The translations under genes and the position numbers were made by a program. Source: Macrotis lagotis (lineage: Eukaryota; Chordata; Mammalia; Peramelemorphia; Peramelidae). From it: a stretch of 64,000 nucleotides of DNA. The notes beneath the pieces were generated by a model. It worked only from the letters and a program-made list of their open reading frames with translations. It was not told the DNA's origin and made no database searches. The stretch spans positions 204,425,696 through 204,489,695 of the forward strand of contig NC_133662.1 in NCBI RefSeq assembly GCF_037893015.1, written 5' to 3'. Every line of letters begins with the position of its first letter. The stretch's first letter is position 1. This document shows positions 13,493 through 24,419 of this stretch, piece by piece.

Positions 13493-14000
13493 AATTTAAA
13501 GTAGAGGGAAGTTCATACCAATTAAACTACCAAATAACTACTTTACCAAGCTAGAAATAAATGGAAACAGAATTCATCTGGAATAACAAAGGGGCAAGGA
13601 TTAATGAAAAAAATATAAGGTGACTTAGCTCTACCGGAACTAAAACTATACTATGAAACAGCAGTCATCAAAACTTCCTGGCACTGGTTAAGAAATAGAG
13701 TAATGGAGCAGTGGATTAGAATTGGTTCAAAAGAAACTGCAGTAAATGACTATAGCAATTTGACAAAACTAAAGTCATCAGCTTCTGGGATAAGAACTCA
13801 TTATTTTCCAAAATTGGTTGGGAAAACTGGAAAAGAGTATGACAAAAACTTGGCATAGACTTCTCGCACCCTATACCAAAATAAGATGAAAATGAGCACA
13901 GTATTTACTCATAAAGGCTGACACCATAGATAAATTAATAAACCATGAAATACTCATCTATCAGATCTTTGAAAAGGGGATAAATTTATGAACAAACAAG

Positions 14001-14077
14001 ATCTTTTTAATGTAATATAGTCAAACGCATTATAAACTGCAAAATGAATGCGTTTGACTATATTACATTAAAAAGAT
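14001..14077. repeat. Perfect 31-bp inverted repeat in L1 copy C
   Basis: The left arm 14001-14031 is the exact reverse complement of 14047-14077, with a 15-base loop. The right arm is ordinary L1 sequence (AATGCGTTTGACTATATTAC). The left arm replaces what other copies here show as an unrelated 10-base segment before CATTATAAA. Confidence 0.97.
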
Positions 14078-14583
14078 TTTGCACAAATAAAATCAATGCT
14101 ACCAAAATTAGAAGGAAAGCAGAAAGTTGGGAAACGGTCTTCAAAGCTAGAAGTTCTGATAAAGGTCTTATTTCTAAAATATATCTAGAATTGCATCAAA
14201 TTTATAAGGTCACAAGTCATTCCCCAATTGATAAATGGTCAGAGGATATGAACAGACAATTTTCAAATGAAGAAATTAAAGCTATATGTGATCATATGAA
14301 AAAATGTTCCAAATCATTATTGATTTGAGAAATGCAAATTAAAACAATGAGGTATCATCTCACACCTATCATATAGGCCCAGATGAGAAAAAGGGAAAAT
14401 GATCAATGTTGGAGAAGTTGTGAGAAGATTGGGACATTAATGCAATGCTGGTGGAGTTATGAATGGATCCAATCATTCTGGAGAGCAATATGGAACTATG
14501 CCCAAAGAACAATAAAACTGATCATTCCCTTTGACACAGCAATTCCAATTCTAGATCTATATCCAGAAGAAATTATTAAAAAT

Positions 14584-14742
14584 GGGGTGGCTAGGCGGTG
14601 TGGTGGATAGAGCACCAGCCCTGGAGTAAGGAATACCTGAGTTCAAATCTGGCCTCAGACACTTAATAATTACCTAGTTGTGTGGCCTTGGTCATGCCAC
14701 TTAACCCCGTTTGCCTTGCAAAAAAACCTTAAAAAATGCCTC
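14584..14742 (+). mobile_element. WSINE1-type SINE in L1 copy C
   Basis: GGGGTGGCTAGGCGGTGTGG start, B box GAGTTCAAATC, body CACTTAATAATTACCTAG, A-rich tail. The target duplication AGAAATTATTAAAAAT (14568-14583) recurs in slightly expanded form at 14743-14761. Confidence 0.92.
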
Positions 14743-15514
14743 AGAAATTATTTTTAAAAATAGGAAAAGTCCTGCATGTTCCAAAATATTCATAGCAACT
14801 CTTTTTGAAGTGGCAAAAAATTGGAAATTGAGGGAATGATCATCAATTGAGAAATGGTACATGAATGATAGGGAATATTATTGTTCTATAAAAAAAACCC
14901 CATAAATAGTCAGACTCTAGAGAATCATGGAATGACTTACAGGATCTGATGCTGAGTGAAGGGAGCAGAAACAAGAGAACAATATACACTTTAACAACGA
15001 CATTGTAAGATGGAAGCAGCTCCTCTCAGCACCTCAGAGAACTAGGACAACTGTATTCGCCCATCTATGGACAATGTTATCCCCATCCAGGGGAAGAAAA
15101 ACAAAACAAAAAAGAAAAAGAAAAACCAATCCTTCAGAATCTGATGAACAATCTATAAGAACTATCTTTTATATATCTTTTCATAAATCCTAATTCCTCA
15201 TACCAAAAATGACTAATATGAAAACATGTTTATTCAAGATATGCATGTACAAAGCAACCTGACTGTTTGTAGCTGAGGGGAGGGGGTGGGAAGGGAGGCT
15301 GGAAGGAAATTTTGAAATTTAAAAATATGCATATGCATATGAATGAAAATAAATAAATATTTTTTTAAAAAATAGGATTGTAGATGATTGTATGGTGGAA
15401 AAGTCAAAGAAATACAAAATAAATGCAGCCAAATAAGCTAAAGAAGTCCAAAATGAATATCACTGGAAAATGTAAAGCGGAAACTAACTTTAGGGATCTA
15501 ATTATAGCTTAAAT

Positions 15515-15735
15515 TAATTGTTGGCATTTATATAGAACTTTGAGATTTGCAAAATGCATACACATATTATCTCATTTGATTCTCACAACAACCTTTTTAT
15601 AACTGAGGAAAGTGAGGCAGGTAGAAGTTAAATGAGTTTCCAAAAATAGCACAACTAATTAGAATTTGCATCAGGATTTGAACTCAGAGGTCCTCCTGAT
15701 TTTAGGTTGAATACTCTATCCCCCAAAGCAACTAG
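15515..15735 (-). mobile_element. MIR
   Basis: Antisense MIR reading: GGCATTTATATAGAACTTTG, CTCATTTGATTCTCACAACA, AACTGAGGAAAGTGAGGCAG, GATTTGAACTCAGAGGTCCT. Confidence 0.85.
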
Positions 15736-15739
15736 ATAT

Positions 15740-15885
15740 CTTAGTGGAGAGAGTTTAAATTCAGACTCTAACACTCACTGACTTTGTAAACCTGGGTACT
15801 TAAATTTAATCTGTTTCCTTAATATTTCTAAAATGTGTAGTACAGTAGCTAGCACTTAATAGACATGGAATAAATGCTTGTCCCC
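15740..15885 (+). mobile_element. MIR/Mon1 SINE fragment
   Basis: AAATTCAGACTCTAACACTC followed by AAACCTGGGTACTTAAATTT and TAGCACTTAATAGACATGGA, ending ATAAATGCTTG. Confidence 0.6.
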
Positions 15886-16004
15886 CCCTTCCCTTTCTTG
15901 CTAGTTGATGTACTATATATGTATGGATACATGTAAAACTTCAGAGCTTCCTATCTCTTTTCTTAATCCCAAAATGTATTTTCAAATATGAGCTATTTTA
16001 TTCT

Positions 16005-16205
16005 TTTTCTGCTGTTATTCATTCATGTCTGACTCTTTGCCATTTACTTAAACAATTCATTTTGCAGGTGAGGAACTGAAAAAAACTAGATCAAGTGACT
16101 TGCCCAGAATCACATGGCTAGGATGAATCTGAGGCCATATTTGAATTCCAAAAAAATATGAGTCTACCTGGCATCAGTTCTACTATTCTATTCCCTCAGC
16201 TCCCC
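16005..16205 (-). mobile_element. MAR1 SINE
   Basis: ATTCATGTCTGACTCTTTGC tail, GTGAGGAACTGAAAAAAACT, TGACTTGCCCAGAATCACAT and the head ending in AGCTCCCCT. Confidence 0.75.
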
Positions 16206-18119
16206 TGTTTCACTCACCTCTTTTTTTAATTATCAAACTTTTTTTCTCTCAATTCCCCTATCCATTGAAAAGAACCCTGGTTTAATAATTATAAATATGA
16301 GTAACATAGTCAATTTTAATAAAGTCTAGTCTAGAGTAAAAGATAAATAACATAAAATAAGATCAATATATTTAAAATATAAAAATTCCATAATAGTATA
16401 CCTGCTTAATAGTCAATAAAAGCTAAATATTTCCTTGGTCACATCCAAAAATTATTTCTTATCCAATATAATAATACATTATCTTTCAGCTTTACTTTAA
16501 AAAGTTCTAAAATTTCTCACAAATGAAATTAAATCCTTATACAATAAACTATACAGATTAACATAGTTTATTTAGAGAAATATTTATAATATTTCTTTGT
16601 ATTTTTGAGTTGAATGTAAAATTTTTTAAAAAGCAATGAATATATTTAAAAAGGAAACACATGAACAATTGAGACTGGAAAAATTTAGATTGATAGTGGG
16701 TGTGCAGAAAATTGGTAATCATGTCTATTAACTTTCCATCAAGAATTATAGCCTATATATAAAAATGATTGGAAGAAAACATGAACTGAACTCATAAATA
16801 GATTATATAAATTATATCACCAGTCTTTTATTATCTTCCTTTTGATGACTCCATGAAAGGAAAGGAGGGTAAAATGCAGTTTTCTTTTATGATAGCAAAT
16901 TTATAATTCTTAATTGCAAAACTTGGGGCCCTGCATTTACTGCTGGTTTTATTAATATTATTATTATTTAATAATTTTCCCCTATTTTGTCAGGTCAGTT
17001 TTTTTGTTGTTTCATAATAAAAGTCACAATTGGCATTTCTGTAGCACTTTTCCAGCTACAAAGCACTTTTTCATGCATCATCATATTTATTCATTCAAGT
17101 GGTTATTATTCATCCAAGTGTATTCTAAAGTTCAAAGTCCTGAGTCAGAGTCCTAGGTTCTGGGAACCCAAGAATTAAATTATAGCCCTGCTTTTCATGA
17201 AATAGAAATATATTCAAGCAACCTATGCATAAAGTAGGGTGACATTCACAAATACAAAATGGTAGAGTACAAATTGATGGTAGGAGGTAAAGTTGTACAG
17301 CAGGAGAACAGATGATTCAGATAAAGCTAAAGAATATTGACTTCTAGATACAATTAACAATAACAAAACGTCATATATAATTATCACCATGCATCATAAC
17401 ATCTGGTCAGTTTTATGAAAGATGTAATCTGGCAAATGTTATTTTCTAATACTATGTTTCTGAAGGTTTAATACTTAGTATAGATCAGTAGGAGGCAGGG
17501 AATGGATTGCCTAAATTATTCTCTCTTTTTTTTTTAAAGTAATGGATATGGTTGGTTCATTTTCAGTGAAGAAACCACTTCTTTAAAAAGTTCGTGAAAT
17601 GCATTTTGTTTGCAAAATAGATAATCAGAATCAAGATTAGGTATGTAATTTGATCTCTATCATACATTATCCTAAGAACTAATTGTAAAAAATTCAGTCT
17701 TGTCACATGGCAATTGTATTTCCTACGTAATGGATATAAAAATGAGACTATTCAACAGATTGATTTTTTTGCTCAAAAAATATGAGAATGATTATTTTCA
17801 AGTGTATGTATTCTATAAAATATTCAGTTTTATCTTTAATTTTGGAACTCATTCTATGTGAACTGAAACTACTAGGAACCTTGGAGATCGTATGAAGAAT
17901 CAAATGATTCACATTGTATCAATGAGGTACAATATATATTTTTAAAAAAAGTTGTTTTGAAAAGTGTCAATTCCTCCTTTGAAGTAATGTTTTTCTTACC
18001 TATATCCTCATTTAATATCTTAACAAGAATAAAATGGCCATGTAGAGATCAGATTGAATATCTATTTTGCAGTCAAATAAGACGGATCTCTATACAATCA
18101 GTTAATACAAGACCTGAGG
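16206..18119. other. No gene; unassigned AT-rich DNA
   Basis: A weak MIR-like phrase occurs at 17028-17075. Otherwise no repeat or coding match. Candidate unique sequence. Confidence 0.55.
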
Positions 18120-18553
18120 CTGACTGCATCAGAACATAAATTTCTTATGGTAAAATTTAATCTTAAATGGAAAAAAGCAGGGAAAGCCTTCAGACTGTCT
18201 GTATATGACCTAAATAACAACCCTTATGAATAGGAAGTAGAAGTGACTAATAAATTTAAGAGATTAGATTTGGTAGATAAAATGCTTGAAGAACCATGGA
18301 TAGAAGTTTGTAACATTACATAGGAATCAGCAACAAAAAAATTATTCCAGAGAAAAAGAAGAGCAAGTTAGCAAAATTGCTGTCTAATGAGTCTTTAGAA
18401 ATAGTTGGAGGAAGAAGGAAAGGGAATACCCAACTGATTTCAGAATTCCAGATTAAGCAAAGAGAGGGAAAGAAGGTGTTTATTGCTTTGCCTTTTTTTA
18501 AATGAACAATGCAAAGAAGTAGGCAATTCCTTGAAGAGATGGGAGTATCAGAA
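18120..18553 (+). mobile_element. RTE-BovB LINE, left part
   Basis: Phrases such as AATGAACAATGCAAAGAA, GAAGAACCATGGATAGAAG and ACCCAACTGATTTCAGAATT are typical of BovB/RTE between endonuclease and RT. After an internal deletion the element reaches GAGATGGGAGTATCAGA, where an L1 has inserted. It resumes at 24061. Many stops. Confidence 0.75.
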
Positions 18554-21120
18554 AACTTTACTTATTCACACTACAGATCCTACCAAGAATTCACATGCAG
18601 ATCCCACCAAGAAAAAGAGAAGATTCAAAGTTTTCAACTGCAGACATCATGGAGGATCTTCATTGAAGAGCTGCCTCTCTGGGGGAAAAGGGAAAGAAAA
18701 GTCTGGGAGGCAGTAGAGCTGGGAAAGTCAGCAGGAGGCTTATAGCCACAGTGCAGTCCAGGTCCCAACAGCTTAATAATAACAGAGGTCCCAGCAGTTG
18801 GATAGCAAGCCAGCAGGGAAGATCCCAACCCCAAACAAAGTGTGAACCCTGAAAATACCAGGTAAAAGATGGGACTGGATAGGGAACAATCCTCTGTTAA
18901 GTCAGAACCTTTACATAAAGAAGGGGGTAAAAACACAAAAACTTCTGCAAAGGCAAGGCCTGAACTGCATAATCAACATCTTGGCCAACAACAAGCCAAG
19001 TATCAGATCCCAGTCCCAGCAAAATAAAAGCTTGGATCTATACTCCATATGCCCCAGGAGAAGAACTACAACAACAAAGATGAGCAAAAAAAAGCTAAAA
19101 GATTGCTCACTAGAGAAAAATACTTCACATATAAAGATGACAGCAAGGCCATATCTAAAGAAAAAATACTGTGAAACATCACTCACAGGAGAAGTATAAA
19201 AACAGTCTATAAATTGCACTCAAATACAAAAGCTCATCAAAGAGCTTAAAAAAGAATTTAAAAACAAAAGAAGAGAGGAAGAAGAAAAATGGGAAAAAGA
19301 AATGAAAATCATGCAGGAAAATTGTGAAAAGTTGACCAGAGAATTCAACACTAAAAAGGAAACACAAAAGGTAATTGAAGAAAACAAAATCCTCAAAAAT
19401 TAGAATTGAACAATTAGAAACCAGTGAATCTTCAAGACTACAAGATTTCATCAAACAAAATAAAAAGGCTGAAAAAAATTGAAGAAAATGTAATGTACCT
19501 TCTAGGGAAAATGAATGACAGATCCAGTAGGGACAAGCTACGAATCATTGGACTACTAGAAAACCTGGACCAACAAAAGAACCTGGAAAACATCATGTAG
19601 TAAATTATAAGGGAAAAATTCCCCAATCTACTAGAACAAGTTAACAATAAAACAATTGAAAGAATCCACAGAACCCCTCCAGAAAGAGATCCCAGGATAA
19701 AAATGCCAAGGTTGGTAATAACCAAATTCCAGAACCCTAAAATAAAAGAGAGAATATTGCAAACAGCAAAAAAGAACAATTCAAATACAAAGGGAACACA
19801 ATGAAACTAAGACAGGACCTATCAGCCTCAACATTGAAGGATCAGAAGAACTGGAATAACATTTCAGAGAGCTAAGGACCTGGGATTACAACCTGGAATG
19901 TACTGCCCTGAAAAATCCAGCATATATTGTCAGGAAAAAAGATGGGTGTTCAATGAAATACAGGACTTCCAGAATTTCCTGACACAAAGACCAGAACTGT
20001 ATAGAGAATTCAGTTGCCAAATACATGACTGAGGAGTTACATGAAAAGGGGGACTGACAAAACAAAGCTCTTTTAAACAAATGTTGATAAAACTCATTAG
20101 AACTTTACTTCACTAAAGATAATTAGAGGGTAGAATTTAATTGAAGAGAATGGACCTAAGGGCTATAGATTCAATTGTGTCTTGTCTCTCAATTGAAGAG
20201 GTCCAAGATCAAATCACTATGTTTGAGATAAACAGCCCTGAAAAAAAAAAAAGTAGGAGTGTCAACTTTAACTTAAATATCTCATTGCACTGACTGGCTT
20301 TAATTACAAGGTGCAAAGCACCTGGTCTAATGAGGGTCATGAGATTAAGGACCTGAAACACTGTTTCTATTACTTTATAATATTTTGTATAGTTCTCAGT
20401 GAGACTTCCAGAGCCTCCCAGTATTTAGAGGTCTTCAAGATACTTTCAGTTAATTAGATCAAGATGCTTCACTTAACAAGGTGCTAAGTACCCTGGGTGT
20501 AGGGGGAGGGGGTAAACTGGGAGAGACAAAGGGCCTTGGTTCATTTAACAAGGTGTTAAGTACCTTGGATGGGAGGTGGGGAGGTAAAGTGGGAAAGAAA
20601 ACAGGCTGGGGCAGGGGCACAAATAGTTCAAGAAATGATAAGGCTTTAGAGGATATTTTGACTTGTGAAGAGGACTGTGTGCTTGAAAAGGGGGTGAGGT
20701 AAAAAGTGATTATAATTATAATTTGATGCAATTTGAATCAATTCTGCTTATCAGGCAATCAACAACTGTGATCCATGATAACTGACTAATAATATTAGAG
20801 CACCAAGGGAAGATGCACAAAGATTTATAATTTTAGTGGGAAAGAAGGGAGAATGTGAATGCTGTGGAAATTCTATTGAATAGATTTAGCCCAATGATGG
20901 AATAAGATATATTCCCACTTGGGTTTAAAACTCTAACTTAATCTAAAGGGAAGGGGGGACTGGGAAATGGGAAGATGAGGGTTAAAGGGACTAATGAAAG
21001 GAAAGGAAAGGTATACGTGTAAATAAACTGAAATTTAAATTTTTAAAAAATAAATCAAAGGAGAGAGGTAGTAAAATTTTTGTGAGGAGGAATAAGAGAA
21101 AAGGAAAGAGATAAATATAA

Positions 21121-22024
21121 ATGGAGAAAGAAAGCATAGAGGGAAATACAGAATTTGTAATCTTAACTATAAATGTGAATGGGATGAACTGTTTCATAAA
21201 ACAGAAATGGATAGCAGAATGGATTAAAAACCAGAATCCTACAACATGTTGTTTACAGGAAACACATTTGAAGCTTAAAGATACACACAGTGCAAAAGGA
21301 AAAGGTTGGAGAAAAATCTATTATGCCTCAGATGAAGTGAAAAAATCTGAGATAGTGATTCTAATCTCAGACAAAGTAAAAGCAAAAATCAATCTCATTT
21401 AAAGGGATAAGGAAGGAATCTACATCTTCTACAAGGAGTCTGCAAGCTATATCATTACTAAACAGGTATGTACCTAAGTGGGATAGCTTCCAGATTCCTA
21501 GAAGAAAAGTTGAGTGAATTACAAGGAAACATAGAAAGCAAAACTTTAAAAATGGGAGATCTCAATCTCCCTCTCTCAGAACTAGATAAATCTAACAACA
21601 AAATAAACAAGAAGGAAGTTAAGAAGGTGAATGAAATCTTAGAAAACTTAGATAAGATAGATCTCTGTAGAAAACTTAATGGTGACAGAAAGAGTATACC
21701 TTTTTCTTGGCACTACATGACACCTTCACCAAAATTGACCATGTACTAGGGCACAAAAACCTTAAAATCAAATGCAGAAAGGCAGAAATAATCAATAGAC
21801 ACTTCTCAGATCAAGGTACAATAAAAATTACATGTTATAAAGGATCAGGGAAAGATAAAACAAGAGCTAATTGGAAATTAAATGAATTTATCTTAAATAA
21901 TGAGTGGATCAAACAGCAAATAATAGAAATAATCAATAATTATATCCAAGAAAATGATAATAATGAGACATCATACCAAAATTTATGGGATGCAACCAAG
22001 GCAGTTACAAATTCAGCAAAGTAG
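21121..22024 (+). pseudogene. L1 ORF2 endonuclease region of copy B
   Basis: APE-type endonuclease motifs appear in order across three reading frames: LTINVNGMN (near 21165) and QETHLK (near 21258) in the first, MGDLNLPLSE (near 21555) in the second, and KIDHVLGHKNLK (near 21735) and FSDQGTIK in the third. The frames are linked by frameshifts, and one TAA follows INLI at 21400-21402. The last catalytic SDH reads SDQ. The frame ends in a stop at 22022-22024, where sequence from about 450 codons downstream follows directly. Confidence 0.85.
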
Positions 22025-22029
22025 CAGGT

Positions 22030-23500
22030 TATAAAATGAATCCACATAAACTATAACCATTTCTATATAAATGAACAACAAAGCCCAAGAACAAGTGATA
22101 GAAAGAGAAATTCCATTTAAATAAGCAGTAGATAGCATTAAATACTTGGAAATCTACATCCCAAGACAAACTCAGAAATTGTATGAACATAATTATAAAG
22201 TTCTCCTCACCCAAATAAAGTCACTTCTAAATAATTGGAAAAATTTCAAATACTCATGGTTAGATGAAGCTAATATAATAAAAATGACAATTCTACCCAA
22301 ATTAAATTATTTATTCAGTGCCATATCAATAAAACTAGCAAATAAATACTTTACCAAGATTAAAAAATAGTAACAAAATTCATCTGGAGCAACAAAAAGG
22401 CTAGAATAGCAAGGGAACTGATGAAAAAAAAATGTAAAGAAAGGTGGCACAGCTCTACCAGATCTAAAACTATACCATAAAGCAGCAGTCATCAAAGCTA
22501 CCTGGTAATGGTAAAAAAAAACAGAGTAATGGATCAGTGGGTTAGGATAGGTTCAAAAGAAAATGCATTAAATGACATTTAATGCATTTAATGCATTAAA
22601 TGATCTATTATCTGACAAACCCAAAAACATCAGCCTCTGGGACTATTTGACAAAAATTGTTGGGAAAACTGGAAAACAGTATGGCAAAAACTAAGCAGAG
22701 ATCTACATCTCAACCATATACAAAAAAATAAGGTCAAAATGGATACAAGATTTAGACATAAAGAGCAATACCATAGATAGATAAATTTATAGAACAAAAA
22801 ATATTCTATCTAACTATGGAAAAGGGACAAATTTATAACCAAACAAGAATTAGAACACATTATAAATTGAAAAATGAATGATTTTGACTATATTAAATTA
22901 AAAAGTTTTGCACTAATAAAATCAATACTACTAAAAAAAAGGAAAAAGAAGAAAAGAAAAATGGAAAGCTGGGAAATAATCTTCACAACTTATAAGGTCA
23001 CAAGTCATTCCCCAATTTATAAATGGTCAAAGGATATGAACAGAGAGTTTTCAAATGAAAAAATTAAAGCTATATATATATAAGCATATAAAAAAATGCT
23101 CCAAATCACTATTGATTAGAAAAATGCAAATTAAAAACAATGATGAGATATCATCTCACACCTATTAGATTAAGCCAGATGAGAAAAAGGGAAGATGATC
23201 AGTGTTGAAGAGGTTGTGGGAGGATTGGAACACTGATGCAGTTGCTGGTGGAGAGCAATATGAAATTATGCCCAAAGAGCAATAAAACTGTTCATTCCCT
23301 TTGACCCAGCAATTCCAATTCTAGGACTATATCCAGAAGAAAGTGTAAAAAATTCTACATGTTCCAAAATATTCATAGCAGCTCTTATAGTGGCAAAGAA
23401 CTGGAAATTAAGGGATTGCCTATCAATTAGGGAATGGCTAAACAAATTATGGTACATGAATACTATGGAATATTATTGTTCTATAAGAAACAATAAATGG
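22030..23500 (+). pseudogene. L1 ORF2 thumb and C-terminal region of copy B
   Basis: The largest open piece (22146-22370) reads like L1 sequence just after the RT palm (KSLLNNWKNFKYSW, ILPKLNYLFSAISIKL). Later pieces match DNDFDYIKLKSF-type codons at 22874 and the IPFDPAIPILGLYPEE-type motif near 23300. Several stops, frameshifts and a palindromic insertion at 22562-22603 break it. Confidence 0.85.
22562..22603. repeat. Direct repeat flanking its own inverted copy in L1 copy B
   Basis: AATGCATTAAATGA occurs at 22562-22575 and 22590-22603. Between them, 22576-22588 is the exact reverse complement CATTTAATGCATT. Related copies at the same ORF2 position (near 33825 and 13735) lack this arrangement. 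Confidence 0.9.
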
Positions 23501-23954
23501 TCAGACTCTAGAGAAACATAGGATGATTTATAGGATTGATGCTGAAAGAAGGGAGTAGAGCTAATAGAACAATGTATGCATCAACATTATGAGATGAACA
23601 ACAGTGATGCACACAACTCCTCTTGGCAGTCCAAAGAGCTGGGACAATTGTATATATGACACAGTTTGGGGTATGTTATCCCTAACCAGGGGAAGAAAAA
23701 CAAAACAAAACACACAGAAAAAAAAACCCCACCCCTACCGCATCTGAATAACACATTATAAACATTTTCTCTTATGTAACTCTTTCCCTTAATTCTACTT
23801 CCTCATGTCAAAAAATTACTAATTTGTAAATATATTTATCAAAATATGTATGTAAAATGATAACCTCACTGTTCCCAACTGAGGGGAGGGGGAGGTGGTA
23901 AGGGAGTGTGGAGGGAAACAACTTTTTAACTTGGAAATATGCATGTAATGGATG

Positions 23955-24050
23955 AAAATAAATAAATAAATAAGCAAACAAATAAATAAATGAATGAATG
24001 AATGAATAAATAGACAGATAGATAGACAGATAGATAAATAATAGAAATAA
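23955..24050. repeat. Compound tetranucleotide repeat (AAAT/GAAT/GATA)
   Basis: AAATAAATAAAT passes into GAATGAATGAAT and then AGATAGATAGAC units. It forms the A-rich 3' tail of L1 copy B, which has grown into a microsatellite. Confidence 0.93.
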
Positions 24051-24060
24051 TAAAAAGAAC

Positions 24061-24165
24061 ACTTTACTTGTGTCCTTAGGAATCTGCATACTGGCAAAGA
24101 AATTTGTTCTGGTCCATAGGGTCACAAAAAGTCAGAAGCAACTGAACAATAAAAACAAAAGACCA
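24061..24165 (+). mobile_element. RTE-BovB LINE, right part and 3' tail
   Basis: ACTTTACTTGTGTCCTTAGG continues the BovB reading left off at 18553. It jumps by deletion to the family 3' tail GGTCACAAAAAGTCAGAAGC followed by AACTGAACAATAAAAA. MAR1 SINEs share this tail, so the last part could alternatively be a MAR1 remnant. Confidence 0.65.
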
Positions 24166-24277
24166 TTAATTTACTTAAAAAATTAAGATTTTGTTTGAAC
24201 ATCTAGATTAAAAGCATAAATGACATTCAAGAAAGCAGCAAAATACATAAAATATGATTTTTTTCCTTAAGTTATTA

Positions 24278-24416
24278 GGGGCAGCTAGTTGGCGCAGTGG
24301 ATAGAGCACTAGCCCTGGAGTCAGGAATACCTGAGTTCAAATCTAGCCTCAGACACTTAATAATTACATAGCCTTGGGCAAGCCACTTAACCCCATTGCC
24401 TTGCAAAAACAAAAAA
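24278..24416 (+). mobile_element. WSINE1-type SINE
   Basis: GGGGCAGCTAGTTGGCGCAG start with A box TGGCGCAGTGGATAGAGCAC, B box GAGTTCAAATC, and tail CCCCATTGCCTTGCAAAAAC. Slightly shortened in the middle. Confidence 0.93.
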
Positions 24417-24419
24417 GAT

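Larger units (their letters stand above)
13510..15372 (+). mobile_element. L1 (copy C), 5'-truncated ORF2 3' half and 3'UTR
   Basis: It begins at the region just after the RT palm (PIKLPNNYFTKLE-like codons at 13518-13555). It runs through the ORF2 C-terminal domain, with an open frame 14044-14328 (FDYITLKRFCTNKINATKIR, SDKGLISKIY, PIDKWSEDMNRQFSNEE) and the zinc-knuckle part near 14383-14520 (NDQCWRSC, GTLMQCWW, LIIPFDTAIPILDLYPEE). A G/T-rich 3'UTR with AATAAATAAA follows near 15350. A SINE interrupts it at 14584-14742, and a perfect inverted repeat occurs at 14001-14077. Confidence 0.9.
18554..24060 (+). mobile_element. L1 (copy B), about 5.5 kb, nearly full-length ends, RT core deleted
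   Basis: Order: 5'UTR about 18564-19080; ORF1 about 19080-20090, with a coiled-coil-like charged stretch (IKELKKEFKNKRREEEEK) and the family ORF1 end near 19800-20000; inter-ORF spacer 20100-21120; ORF2 endonuclease 21121-22024; then directly the RT thumb and C-terminus 22030-23500; 3'UTR to about 23950; and a simple-repeat tail (AAAT/GAAT/GATA). The RT fingers and palm, several hundred residues, are absent. A short direct repeat (AACTTTACTT at 18554-18563, ACACTTTACTT across 24059-24069) flanks the whole unit and is the likely target duplication. The target was an RTE-BovB copy. Confidence 0.85.

Noticed and set aside
19438-19779. 113-codon minus-strand frame rich in hydrophobic residues
   Set aside because: Antisense of the L1 copy B ORF1; A-rich sense DNA gives F/L/S-rich shadows that mimic membrane proteins. 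The same holds for 3664-4063, 20991-21197 and 50340-50758.
23955-24050. CRISPR-like or tandem array
   Set aside because: It is a simple tetranucleotide microsatellite with no spacers; the organism is a vertebrate.
23808-24125. Two overlapping minus-strand frames with Ser/Leu/Ile/Tyr repeats
   Set aside because: They run through the tetranucleotide tail of L1 copy B; low-complexity artefact.
24278-24416. Genuine tRNA genes suggested by A and B box matches
   Set aside because: All such matches lie in tRNA-derived SINEs with characteristic bodies and A tails; no cloverleaf with an acceptor stem was seen.
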